This document shows positions 10,646 through 23,800 of a DNA stretch of 64,000 nucleotides, piece by piece. Position numbers and translations under genes: made by a program. The stretch's first letter is position 1. Every line of letters begins with the position of its first letter. The notes below the pieces were generated by a model. That model was not told where the DNA came from. It was given only the letters and a program-made list of their open reading frames with translations, and ran no database searches. Where the stretch lies: the NCBI GenBank assembly GCA_014058105.1, contig JACGCM010000146.1:186001-250000 (forward strand), in the 5' to 3' direction. The stretch is from Kingdonia uniflora (taxonomy: Eukaryota > Streptophyta > Magnoliopsida > Ranunculales > Circaeasteraceae).

Positions 10646-11515
10646 AGCCCCTCTACATACACCGTCAGAGTTGTTATCTTTTTGGGAGAGAACGGAGGGT
10701 TGCAGACATTCCTACAGACCATCCTTCTTGCAGCAAGCAACATGCAGTTATTCAGTTTCGGTATATTCGTACTTTGCATTCTTATGTTACTGTTGAAAAT
10801 TATGAGAACATTTCGTAATTTACCTGTTGCTTTTTAGGCAAGTAGAAAAAGAGCAACCTGATGGGATGCTATCAAAGCAAGTAAGGTAGGGTGGAACTAA
10901 TTTATAATGAGTTTTCTTCGACGTCCTTGGAGACACGAGAATGGTAATGTCTTGTGATCTGCGGTTGCGCATTGTGTTGAGGTACTTGACATGGGTTACT
11001 TGTGTTAATCTCGATGACTATACAACCACTATGCACGAGACATTGGCATTTTGTGGCCTCTAGAGACATACAATTTTTCTCTTTGTCTATCATCAGCTAT
11101 TATTTTATGAGTCCACATCTCAGTCCTAACCTTCTCTTACTTGTAATATACTAGGCCTTACATAATGGACCTTGGAAGCACTAATGGAACCTTTATCAAT
11201 GTAAGTCATTCCAAGCAATTTAGTAATCTATTTCTTATCCAATTTTGTTAACTAGTTATGTACGTGGAAAACATTTTTTTCTTGAGAATGTAGAAAACAG
11301 TAGTATTTTGTAAATTCCTAAAACTTGTTTTTGTGGTGCAGGATAATCGGATTGAACCTCAACGTTACTATGAACTCATTGAAAAAGATACTGTCAAGTT
11401 TGGTAATAGTAGGTGGGTCATTAATCATATTAAAGATATTCCAGTTCATCATATTCAATTCAATTCAATACTTTGATTTGTTTGTTCGAGTTTTCTTCTT
11501 TTATGATTACCACCA

Positions 11516-11573
<58 letters not shown>

Positions 11574-14395
11574 TTCTTGTGATAGTGATCATTTTCTTGT
11601 ATTTTTTTTGTCTTCCGCTTTTGTACTTAAGGGTGATATGAGTGTCATTATAGTTTGTGTGAAAGGTACATAGATATGTGTTGCCAACATTGTTGAGTCA
11701 TCATCCCCATTTAGTTATTTAAAGACACGATTATCGTGAAGGTGGGTAGAGCCCGATGAAGGTAGCTGTACATTATCTATATCTCGTTCATAACATTTTA
11801 AGGTTTAAGTTGGAGTTGTAATGAACCTTGTAGAGTCAACTATATCATTAAATGCGATAAATAATAATAACTTCTAAGCCACTGAGCTATTGGTTCAGTG
11901 GTGGTGTGGCCCTCTACAAACTGAGAGGTCATGAGTTCAAACCCTCATGGGGGTTTCTTACAGTAGAGTTGTGGATCTCCAAAAAGGCCGGCTTACCTAT
12001 AAAAAAAAACTTCTACTGATACAAACTGAAATCTAACTGTGAAACGAGATCAATCGTATTGGTTGAATATTTATTGGTATGCATACTTATAGAGGATACG
12101 AGAATTCTAACGGGGAATACCACCCTTTTGAAATATGACTGTTAAACACAAACGAAAGAAAGACGTTATGGTTTGCACTACTGTATGTAGGGGGCAACTG
12201 GAAATACGAAGGGTTCTCAGAAGTACGGATCTCTGGATGTTTGTCGGTGTTATGCAGAAAATGAAATTTGGGTTGTCTTTCCATACTTTGGGACGTATAA
12301 GATTGTGATGTCATCAGTGAAGTATAGAGTATGTAGTTAGCCACCATGTACTACACCTCTAAGCGATATTGTAGTATATGAAATGTCTTGTGTGCTTTAA
12401 GGAACCAAAATTGGATGATCACTGATAACACAGAGGTTATTTGTTTTATCGAGTCGGCCTTGACCCTCACAGATGTATTATAATTCTTTTTCCTTTCTAT
12501 CATTAGAAAAGCTGTTATGCAAAACTTGGTAACATAGTATCCGGGTTTCATTACTTCATGCTTCTGACTAGCCGTCAACATTTCACTTATTATAGTGTTT
12601 ATAGTGCTTGTGCACTAGGAGCTCTAGAGCATTAATGACAATTTTGGTCACAACATAAAAACATGGGGGTATGCTAATTGCATTCATCAGTACAAACACT
12701 CCCCTTGGCATGTATACCAGAGCATGAAGCGTTGAGGATGCAAAGAAAATCTTCGATAAATGACAAAATACAGATATCCATTATAGGCTATAGCCTGCTC
12801 AAGGATAAAATTTCGAATTGAAATTTGGGGTTGTTGGAGTATAGCATATATTTTGGAAGTAGCGGGCGGAGCTCATACCAAAATTTAAGGCGAGGATTGT
12901 ACCTATTTTTACAGCCCCGTCCACATACTGCATCCCATTTGCCCCCTTTCCTTTCTGACCATGGCTAGCTCTCAGTCAATTATGACAGCTAAGCCTTTAG
13001 GTTATAATATTTCAAGGCTTATAGCTCTACTGATCTCATCTCCAAACACGTGACAAACACAATCGTCTTTCTTCTCAGTGACAGGTAATTCAATTAACTA
13101 CTTGGTCTCCATCTTTCTTTCAATGGTTAATGTCCCATCTCTTCCTATTTATGAAAGATGGGGTTGCAATTGAAGATGGGGATGCAAATGAAGCTTTCAT
13201 CGCTTCTGCTTCTTCACTATCATCTCAGGGTCTAAAGCCATACAAAACATGACCATCAACGGTGGCTAATCATCAGCATATGAAATAGTAGCCCACTTCA
13301 TCTAGAATATTGTTAATGGCTGATTTTTCACCCGAGATATTGTTTTTTGCTTTTGTTTCCTTCTGATTAATGTAATTTACCTGATTTTTCATAATTTCTG
13401 AGCGGTAGAGCCTTCCTATTTTGTCATTTCTTCCATCAGATGTTTTGTCATGAGATATTGTTGTCAGATCCCTGAAGTTTTGAAACACTGGCCCAATATT
13501 TCCGATATCGGCTCGATTTTTGTAAATCAACGCAATTGCTCCTGATATTTCGGACATCGGCTTGATTTCTTATATCTTGCACGTGCTGTTGTTTGTGGAT
13601 AAGCAGAAGAGAGAATCTTACATAGCGGTACCACAACTAAAAGCTTGCTCTAGCCTTATCATTTTCTCTGAGGACAGATGGATCTATGGTCTTTGTGATT
13701 CAGCAATCTTTTCTCAAAGGTGATGGATACGCTGATCATAGAGAGAGACATCATTTTCATCATTTTACTCATGGCAGCTATACCGAATATTGTAATAGGC
13801 TCATTGTAACATTACTGCAAAGTTTGCATAGTTGCATAACCCATTCCAGTCTTTGTCATTTCTTCAAAATGCCTCACAGCAAAAGAATGGTTTACGAAAC
13901 TCAAATTTTTTTTTTGAGGTTATAAAATAATAATTTCTAAATAGAGAAGACTAAACTCAGGAAAGTACACTATTATCTAAATGAAATGTCTGTGTTCGGC
14001 GTACATTATGTACTTGTGTTTACCATGTCTTCTCTTCCATAGCTTCTACTATGTCTTCTGTGGCAGCTGCTTACATTTCACTTTATGTCTGTATTATAGA
14101 TCACGGTTTTAGTAATGGAATTTCGTAAACATACATACTTATCTAATAGAAGAGCATGTGGAAATCATGTAGCTGGGACCTTTTTTTGTTGATTATGGGG
14201 TTTTATTCAGGAACATAGTTCTTTGAGTTTCTTTTTAAATGCTTTTCGAGGAAGATGAAATATTCGGTTTAGTTCAAGTTCCGTACATTTACTACTGTGG
14301 TGTAGTACTTGCGATTCTTGATCCTTACATGCCAGATCTTTTTGTTGGTTTTACAGTCGAGAGTATGTGATCCTGCACGAGAACTCTGCCTAATG
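10646..14395 (+). CDS. DDL: FHA-domain protein, DAWDLE/SNIP1-like (3' exons only)
   Basis: Five exons encode the C-terminal FHA domain of a DAWDLE/SNIP1-type protein, a nuclear phosphothreonine-binding factor that in Arabidopsis supports miRNA and siRNA biogenesis. Exons: 10,646-10,760 (EPLYIHRQSCYLFGRERR, then DIPTDHPSCSKQHAV), 10,838-10,885 (QVEKEQPDGMLSKQV), 11,155-11,200 (PYIMDLGSTNGTFIN), 11,342-11,412 (DNRIEPQRYYELIEKDTVKF) and 14,359-14,395 (SREYVILHENSA, stop TAA). All junctions are GT-AG and the phases join correctly. The FHA signature residues GRE, SxxH (SKQH) and LGSTNGT are present. The basic N-terminal half must lie left of the window, on the other side of copia-1, so that intron would exceed 10 kb. 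The last intron is 2.9 kb. The call rests on close similarity to the known family; the symbol means 'DDL-like'. Confidence 0.88.
11517..11572. repeat. (CA)n microsatellite, 28 units
   Basis: An uninterrupted CA dinucleotide run in the last intron of the FHA gene. Confidence 0.97.
11877..12007 (+). mobile_element. tRNA-derived SINE with target duplication
   Basis: A pol III A-box-like stretch (TTGGTTCAGTGGTGG, about 11,890-11,904) is followed about 30 nt later by a B-box (GAGTTCAAACC, 11,933-11,943). The body ends in a run of A (12,001-12,009). AACTTCTA flanks it on both sides (11,869-11,876 and 12,008-12,015) as a target-site duplication, slightly overlapping the A tail. The length of about 130 bp is usual for plant SINEs. 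Inserted in the sense direction in an intron. Confidence 0.85.
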
Positions 14396-15375
14396 GTGTT
14401 TCATTCTGGTATGTGGATACCCTAAGCTGACCCGCTGGAAGTCTCATCTCTTTTGGGCAAAAGAAAGTTCTGTTTACTCTTTGTTTATTTACATCAGGAG
14501 ATAATGTATGTGTATGTATAACCATTCTGGGTGCAAGGCTTATGAATGTTATCTAATTGATGGTTTTGGCATCAGTCTGCCTTTTGGCCCACTCTCACAT
14601 CTAAATTGTCCCAAACAAGGTTTCCTGTGTAACATAAAATTCTGTTGAAATTGCCGTATTCGTATTAATAATTGTACATTATCTTTTATAATATTGGTTT
14701 TCGTAAGTAGACATGTCTTGAGTGGAACTGGGTTTATACTGTCTTTCGAAAGTAATCTTATCAATGCTTGTCCTTCTAGGATCTTCTTAATGCAGGATTG
14801 AGGAATACGAATAGAGAAGTTCAGGAGTATGTTATTTGCTGAATTTTGTGACAAATAGCAAATACATATTCCCTCGGATAGCTGAATCATTTATAGCAAA
14901 GATTGTAACGAAAAGAAATAAATATTTGGTAAATAATTAATGTATTTATCTTGTTGAAATAAGAGAAGAAAAATATTTCCAGTCATCATTCTTCTTATTT
15001 AACTCTATATATTCTCTTCAATCTGGTCTCCTTGTAATGCCTTACTCTACCGCAGATAGTGTCCTCACTTTAATCACCTCCTATACAGATAAAAGGCATA
15101 TAATAAAATCTCATTAGAGATGGGATTTTGTTTGAACTCTCACTTACTTAGTACATAATCCCACACCGAAGTTAAAGGTTGGGGAGTGGGGGACTTCATT
15201 TTTAATCCCCCCAAATTCTTTGTCACCTATTCCGTGAGATGCTGCAACCTTCATTTCTGCTGGCCGTTTCCATACCGTCAAGGTATACAAGTTATTTTAA
15301 CCAAGGGACCATTTTAAAAATAAAAACATAAATATCACCACTTTATTATTATATTATTGTTTCCCATCTCTGCAA
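14396..15375. other. 3' UTR of the FHA gene and spacer to the pseudouridine synthase gene
   Basis: No convincing coding sequence. Position 14,396 onward is probably 3' UTR (no obvious AATAAA close to the stop; AGAAATAAATA near 14,914-14,924 is possible). The promoter of the next gene should lie in the final few hundred bases; an AT-rich stretch runs from 15,310 to 15,360. Confidence 0.5.
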
Positions 15376-17766
15376 ATGAATCTCGCCTTCAGTTTCACCT
15401 CAATCTTCACCAACAACTTGCTTTCTTCTCTGCGAACATCAAACTACAGAACTCTCGCTGTTCCAATGGCGTTCATGCGCACATTAACAACAACCACTAC
15501 CCATGTTCTTCTAAAACGAGATAAGAAATGGCGTCGACGGGATTCTGGTGGTTCAAATATCAAAATACATGCCTGTCACAGTTCAAGAGCAGATGCTGTG
15601 ACCAACTTTACTAATGATGGGTACTTCAAAGTTCTAAAATTTTATGCTTTGTTTGTTTTGTGTAATTGAGCTGGAAATTTTAAGTTTTCAAGTATGGGTA
15701 TTGTAGGAATGTTAGTAGTTTTATTGCATATGGGATTGAATTTTGTAGATTGGGTAACTTGGGGGTGGTTTATTTGTTTGATTTAGTTGTGGGTATTTCT
15801 TAATATGTATAAATTAGGATTTTTGTTGTTGATGTAGTTGAATTGTGTTTGGACTTTGGACAGTGTAACTTATGGGAACTTAATATTAGGAGAAGCGATA
15901 AGTTTTATCCAATTTGCTTATCTTTATCTAGTTTTATGACCATTCAGTATGAGTCTTTTCATTCTCATAGCTGCGCTCATTAATAATGAAATTCTGCAAA
16001 TCTTATAGTCCTAAGTGGGGGATCGAGGCAAAGTATTAACCTAGATATGAGATGTTGTACATAGAGTAATGTGACTTTGTTGCATTATTGTAATGCCTAG
16101 GTATGATTTTTTTTCCGTATCCCATATCCATATAAAATAACTATCCTCTGAGTTTATCACTAATTAGCTTATATTGATGGCCTATATACAGGTATTGTTT
16201 TTGATATATGAAACCGCTGTCTTTCCACTTGTAAAATATCTACAACTCCCTGATATAGGGCTATAACCTTTGTTCATGTACCCATAACCGATATCTTACA
16301 CAAAAAAAATTATTGGGCTCCTTACTCGTATCCTAGTTAATGTTACTATGAGATATACATGGCTTTCATTTGTCTGCATTTGACGAATAAATAAATGCTA
16401 ACTATTGCTTTTAAGCTTACTATCTGACTGATCAATTTTAGTCTTTGTTTCAGTTACCCCGAGTATGGTCGCCTGCTTCCATGCCCTTCACAAAATGGGC
16501 TACCACGAATAGAACACATAGTTGTATCAGAAGGAGGGCCTGTTCTTGATTATATTACTAAAACTTTGAATCTTCCTCCTAGGTAAGTTTATCCCCGCCT
16601 TTTTTTAGCCTGCAAGATTCTTAATTTTGTTCCTTATACAGTAAATAGTCAGGATAATGTGTTGAGAAGAAATTTTTATTCGTGAAGGTTTGTTGCAGAT
16701 TTAATCCATTTCGGAGCTGTGTATTATGCACTGGTATGTCCAAATCCTCCTCCAAGTGCAACTCCTGAGCAAATTCGTCTTTTTAAAGAAGTAACAGCAC
16801 CATCAGTTTTGCGAACCAGACCATCCATTAAAGGGAAGACAGTTCGAGAAGCGCAAAAGACCTTTCGTATAACCCATGTTACCGAGTTTGTAGAGACTGG
16901 AACTTACTTACGTGTGCACATACACCCAAAACGCTTTCCAAGGTAATTGGCCAACGCTTAGCTTTGTATTTACCGGAATTTCTGTTGATCATATCCTTTT
17001 CTTTCTCCTTTTTTTCTTCGAAATAATGTTAACTAATAGATATTCGGAACTTGATCAGGTGCTACGAAATTGATTGGAAGTCAAGAGTTATAGCTGTGGC
17101 TGAGTCTTATGTGGTTCTTGATAAGCCTGCTGGGACATCGGTAGGTACATGATGCCTTGTTTCATTAACTGCTGACATAAACGTCAACAGAGAGCTTTTG
17201 AGTGTGTAAATTCTGTTGCAAGAAACGTACTGTGATACCAGAGATAGATATATAACCCAAGTTAATACACACTGAGTTACCGACATATATTGTACTAGTA
17301 TATAATTCAAACTAGTTGCAGGTGCCAGCTAGCCGGGATAGTTAGGGTTGCCAGAGTTGCAACCGAGGCTTCAGAATCATCTCCTATCAGCACCACCTTG
17401 AGCTATTAATCTCATTAAAAACATAATTACCTATCCCCCAAAAGAGAGTAAAATCAGTCACTCCCAACTTTGAGTAAGAGACTAAGTTAATATATTTTTT
17501 TGCAAGGTAAGCAGATTTTTATAGGTTTTATTGAGAAAAAAGTTACAAGGATAAACTGCAAAAAATAAAGCTAAAAAGCGTAAAAAAAATATAGAAACAG
17601 AGGCATCATTAGAGACTCTTAAAATTCCAACTAGGTTGGCACCCCAAGAGCTCCAATCATTTGCAGCTTCCATAAAACTAAAATTACGTAAGAAATCTAA
17701 AATATTCCATAAAAGGATCTTCAATTGACGTAACCCAGATCCTTGAAATGTTACGAGTGACTGCCT

Positions 17767-17820
<54 letters not shown>

Positions 17821-20800
17821 CAACAACTGCAACACATTCAGCATAGTAGGCTGTAGTATGTTCTAGATTCTTAACCAACACTGCAATAACTTGACTGCTG
17901 CTATCTCTGTAGACTGCACCACATCCACTTCTACCTGGGTTTCCTTTGCAAGAGCCATCACATCAAATTTTCATTACATCTGGAGAAGGAAGAGTCCAAC
18001 AACATGAAAGGATTTTAGGAGCATTCTTCTGTCTGATCTCAACCCCCAAGTTTGTTGTGATCTGCAGATCATATACAGTATTTGTCATAGAAGACTTGGC
18101 TAATTCAGAGTTATCCCGGACTGCCTTCAGAATAGTTTTCTTTAGCTTAGAGATTTCAGCTTGCTTATTATCAAAAGCTAGGTAACAACAACATGGATAC
18201 GGGTGTCGGTGTCTGACACGGGTACGTGGTGTCCGATACGGAATAAAATATAAAAGTACCTTGCAAATAGTGTTGAACACGCGTGCCCGAGTGTCGAAGT
18301 GTCCAAGTGTCGGACACGTTTTCTTTTTTTAAAGTTAAGTGTCGTTGTTACCTAGATCAAAAGCAAGCTTGCCTCTTGTTACTTGTTAGCCAAATATGGT
18401 ATTCCGAGATAATAAGAAAGGAGTACCTTAAGTCTTTGATGAATGGACTAGCAAGTTTGACAAGTTCACTAAGTTCCTTAATATTCACACACTGACAACC
18501 ATTAAACAGAAGCAAGCCCAGTTCCTGATCATAGTAGCTACTTCACAGTGCCAGAACAAATGTACCATGGTTTCAGAATTTTCTTAGCAAAGATAACATC
18601 AAGAAAGTGTAGTCAAACCTCTGTATTGAAACTGAATATCTGTGGCAATGGCCATGTGCAACAATCTCCAACCAAAATTACTATATTTTGGCATCACTGG
18701 AGTTCTCCAAATGAATTTGTACCACCACACTTAAGGATGTTTAAATCTAATATAGTTCAAAGCAGACTTCACAGAGAACTTGCCATTAGAGTCAGGTCTC
18801 CAATTACATTTATCCTCGACTGCAGTTTTAACATCGACACTCCAGCACCCATCCTCTAGAATTTGATCCACAGTTTTAATCTTGTGAGGGTCTTCACCAA
18901 GGACCTGCTCACTCAAAGGACACTGAGACACCCAGTGATTTCTTCAGAAATTGGTTCTTTTACCATTGCCAATGATCCAGAAAACCTGAGTCTTCATCTC
19001 TTATAGAGCAGTCTTTGGCCCAGGCCGTATAGAGAACTTTTTTGTAGCTTTTCATCACCTCCCCATTCCTCTTGTAATATATAACTCTGAAAAAATTTAG
19101 CCTAGTAACTGTTGCCATTGATCAGATTTTACATAAGTTTCATGAGAAATCCAAGATAGACCTTCTTCAACCTACTTAACCCCAAGCCTCCCTCATTCAT
19201 AGGTTTACATAGCTTCTTCTAAGAGACAATCTCTACTTTTCTGGACTGAGGATTACCAGACCAAATAAGGTTTCTCATAATCGATTCACACTCTTTTATA
19301 ATGCTAGTAGCCCATCTTAGTACACTAACATGTTATAAATAGGAATACTAAACAATATAGATTTAACCATAGTAACTCTCCCTTGATTGGACACATTTTA
19401 CCAGCCCATGCTGTAGTTCTTCTTATTTTATCAACAATAGTTCTCAACAGCTCAGACTTGACTTTACCTTTAGCGACCGAAACTCCTAAATAGGAAGTAA
19501 GCAGAGTACCTTCAGAAATGCCAAAGATCCCAAACATCCTTCTAGCTCTTGTAGGTGTCATTCCAGTGAATTTTTCTTTTGTCTTTACTCACCCATTACA
19601 CTGAGCTTGCTGATAGGCCTTAAGAGAGCTGAGCAGTTTAGTAAGGCTCTCTATACTCCCATTAGCAAACACGAACATATCATTAAAAGTTGAGTAGGCC
19701 CCACTTCTCTCTTTGTAGTAACCATAGGTTGCACCATGTTAGTCTATTAGTCTGTGTAGACCTTTGCTAAGAAGATCTTCAGCCAAAGCAAAGAGGAGAG
19801 GGGAAAGGGGGTCGGTCTCCTTGTCTAAGGCCTCTAGTAGCTGGGAAGTAACCACAGGACCACCATTAACCGGGATAGAGATCATAGCACTACTAAGAAC
19901 CTTGTAAATCCAGCCACAACAAATGTTACCAAGCCCAAATCTTTCTAGTCCAGCAAAACCTCCCAGCTCCAGGATGAGAGTATCAAAAGCTTGAGTAATA
20001 TTAATTTTAAAATGGACATTTCCTCCTCTTCTCTTAGTGTCCAATTCATTTATCATCTCTGAGGTTAAACAAATATGACACTGTTCACTTTTTCCAGGAA
20101 TAAATGCACCTTGTTCTTTACAAATCAGGTTGTCAGTAATTTTCTTAAGTCTTGTAGCCATCATCATAGTAACTATTTTGAAAGAGAAATTACTAAGATA
20201 AATAGTTCTAAAAGATTTAAGATTAATAGCATTCTTTATCTTAGGGTCAAGCACAATAAGGTTTGAATTATATCCTCATGTAGAGTAGATCCTTAACGAA
20301 GGACCTTATAGCCCTAGTAACATCCCATTTAATAGGATCCCAAAATTGTTGGTAGAAAATATCACTGAAACCATCTGGGATAGGAGATCTCTCAGGGATT
20401 AATTTGATAACAATTTCCTTTATCTCAGTGTCACAAGGTAAAGAGCAAAGAGCGTCATTATCTTCATCAGAAACCAGTTTGGGAATGAGATCAGGAAGGC
20501 CATCTTGAATGTGGACATCCTCAGCTTTATTTTATTTATTGTTATAGAAAGCAACAGTCCAATTTTTTTATTTCTTCTTAAATTTTTAGTTTATGGCCAT
20601 TGTCATCTTTAATAACAAAGATTTAACTTCTAGCCAACTTAATTCTTAACAAGAGTGTGAAAATACCTTGTATTTCTGTCCCCTTCCTTTAACCAATTTG
20701 ATCTAGCTTTCTGCTTCCATAAGCTCTCCTCCTGGGCAGTCATCTGAGAGAGTAAATCCACCTTATCATCAATAGCTTGGGTAGTAGCATCATCACCAGT

Positions 20801-23800
20801 ATTATCTTCAAGAGACTGCTGAAGGTTAGTGATTTCATTGCTAAGGATCTGCATCTTCATTCTAACATTGCCATAAACAATCTTAATCCACTGCTTTATA
20901 GCCAATATTGGTCTTTTAAGCTTGTATTTGAGAACGAAACAAAGGGGCTTCTTGCACATTTTCATCCAGCTATCTCGAACTACAGTTTTAAAACCAGGAT
21001 GCTCAATCCAGCCTTTAAAAAACCTGAAAGAGCAGTTTTTAGGCTTGGCTGTAAGAGAACATTTCCCAAAGGTGGGAGTGTGATCTGAGTGTTACTTAAA
21101 GCAAAGCTTTATTTTCCATCCTCCATACTTGTCCAACCAAAGCTTATGAAAGCTCTCTCAATCAGACTATGAACTCTTGCAGCTCCTTTCTGCATGTTAA
21201 ACTAGCTAAATCTTGGCCCTTCTCTAGCACTTTCAAATAGGGAACAATCATCCACCACAACATTGAAGTCTCTTATAGCATATTTGTTAGAACCTTTGTT
21301 ACCACTCTTTTCTCCATTTCTCATATTGGAGTTGAAATCTCCAATGACAAGCAAAGGGAAAGGAAATCTAGTGCAGCATTTCAAGTCTTTCCACAGTGCC
21401 TGTCCATCTCATCATTATGCCGAATGGTAGAAGACATCTCCCTCGAACCTAATAACATCAGGAGTAGGCTTAATTTTTGGCTCAGCAATCCCAATAACAT
21501 CAGGATTCAAATCTTTAACCAGTTTAGAAAGGTAATTAATAGACTTTTTATTACCAATACCTCTTGCATTCCAGAAGAGAATCTTCATAAATAACTATTG
21601 GTTTTTTGTTGTTATTTTTGGCTCTTGTTAGTGGAGGACGATACTTGCTGACCATGATAGCTGATCTGTTCTTGTTGTATTGTTACTTGGCACTCTTGGG
21701 TATCCACTCCAGTTCCTTCATTTTTCAGGTATATTCTCATGGTCCACTAGCTGTTCCTGCTCAATGTAATCCTTCTCCATAAGCTCATACCAGTGGTTAT
21801 TGACAAAAACCTGCTTAGATATTGGAGTTTGTTTGATAGGAGAAGAGTCCATATCCTCAAACTGATTTGACCACCATCTAAATTCTGAACTTCAATAGCA
21901 GTTTCCTCCATCACAGCCTGACTTGCATTACAGGCATCTTTATTAGCTGCTGAAGACTGCAAGCATAGAATGGTTATCCCGTGTAGAATTCTCAAGATCT
22001 ACCATTTCATTATTTTGTTCCCCCTCCTTCCTGCTAGTCTCTCTAACTTTCTTTTTCTGAGCCTCTACTTTCCTTTTCAATTCTGAAGCAGTTAAAATTT
22101 CATCCTGAATAGACGTGCTAAAGCTTTCTTATATGAGTCTAAACTTCTTACTTGAACCTGGATACTTAGCAGCTAAGTGTTCCAGCCAGGAAACACTATC
22201 AAAGAAGAATCTTTTTCCTCTTCAGTTTGTTGAGTTGAAGCTTCTTTCCCTTTTCCAATATTAATCTCTACATTTATCTTTTCAGCTATGTAAACATGGA
22301 AACTCCATATTTTAAAAAAAATCCGTGTTCAAACGTGTCAGACAATCGGACACACCGACACTCGTGTGGACACTCCAATGGACACTTCTTGCTTAGATCA
22401 TCAACTTTTTGATACATGTTATACATGCTATTTAACCGTACTAACTACTATCATTGTTTTATGTTTGTTATTAGTTGTAAATTGGCCTACAAGTTATTAT
22501 CGTAATTACATATTCATAATACATTAACATATACTAAGACACAATACAAAAACCTGAAGAATGATATATTTTTATAGGTGTAAGGTCGTGTCCGCGTTTC
22601 ACTTTTTTTGGAACCGTCGTGTCCGACACGCGTACCCGTGTCAATGTTACATTGCTTCTCAGCATTATTAATTCCTGCAGGACCCTGATTAGGCCTCTTC
22701 TCCTTTGCCAGTAGAATGTCATCCTTCACATAACCTCCATCTCCATCTTCATCTCCAGATTTCTGTTTTATTTTTGGGCAGTCTACTTTTATTTATTTGA
22801 TGTTTTGAATAACTCTGCAGTCTTGTAGGATATGCCCCACCATTTTACAATGTGTAATACTTAGGAAACCTATTAATCAGAACCTGTACACCCCCAACCT
22901 TTAATCTGGTATGGGTTCGGACATGTTTATATCAACCAATATACTAGCAAATAAGCCATATGAGAGATTTCAAGTAGCTTCTTCAATTTAAACAGGATTT
23001 CCCAGTGTTTTGCCCATAGCCATCAGTGTTTCAATGTCCCAATACTTCACACTCAAACCTGGAAAACAAACCCATACCAAAGTATGAGTGCTTTTTTGAT
23101 TTTCACGATTGAAATTGGGACTCTATTGCATAAGCCTGATCATAATACCCTCAATCGGCCAAGGTCCCGAACTCCAAACATAATTCTTATCCATATCATT
23201 GTCCATTTCAATCACAAAGTAATCCCTTGCCAATATAAATAATTGATACAGATCCTTTCAATTTCAACAGCTTTGGGGCCTTAATTTTAACCTTTGCATA
23301 GATCAATTTAAGTAGATCGATCCTGCCCTCACGACTGAATTTGTAGGCATCAATCCCCCTAGTTATCAACAAAGCAGGTATCTCGATAAATGGACGAGCA
23401 CCATTCTTACCTGAAGTACAGGCAAAGAATCAATTTTTGCTTCAGAGCTCTTGTTCTTCATCATTTATGCATATGTAGAGCTCTGAGTTTGTTGGTTTTG
23501 TGGCAAACTCTTTTCTCCTTCTTCAATGTGCCAACTTTGTTCTTCTCCACAGTCTCCATTGAAGAAGATTATGAAGTTCCATCTTGTTGCATTGACCTTT
23601 GAGTGTTGTTGTTTGACTTCCCATTGAAACCTGTCCCCAACATGGTTCCCAACATCGAATCAAAGTCCATTGTAGCAGATAACTAATACAGAGAATCCAA
23701 CATTGAAAGAAGAGAAACAAGAAAAATTGAAAAATTGAAAAATATGCCAATAGTATGGCCGTCGTATTATTGTACCAAATTTTTCACAGAACCCTAGTCA

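Larger units (their letters stand above)
11413..14358 (+). other. 2.9-kb last intron of the FHA gene
   Basis: It holds a (CA)n tract (11,517-11,572) and a SINE (11,877-12,007). From 12,020 to 14,358 I see no convincing coding sequence. Around 13,480-13,570 there are short repeats of the type GATATTTCCGATATCGG / GATATTTCGGACATCGG on the plus strand, possibly a remnant of a non-autonomous DNA element without clear ends. Confidence 0.6.
17770..19330 (-). pseudogene. LINE ORF2: zinc-binding region and C-terminal RNase H
   Basis: From 18,931 leftwards: DEDGCWSV-like linker, then WRPDSNGKFSVKSALNYI, typical of the reverse-transcriptase-associated zinc-binding domain of plant L1 elements. After a nested hAT-like element (18,178-18,355), RNase H reads CDGSCKGNPGRSGCGAVYRD and TTAYYAECVAVVEA at about 18,000-17,820. 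The Asp of CDGS and the G-N-P-G turn are present. Stops break the frame. Confidence 0.85.

Noticed and set aside
11325..11673. Plus-strand frames encoding poly-His/Thr
   Set aside because: They are read-through of the (CA)n microsatellite in an intron.
13273..13557. 94-codon minus-strand frame in the last FHA intron
   Set aside because: It lies in a repeat-like stretch with GATATTTCCGATATCGG motifs; no domain and no splice support.
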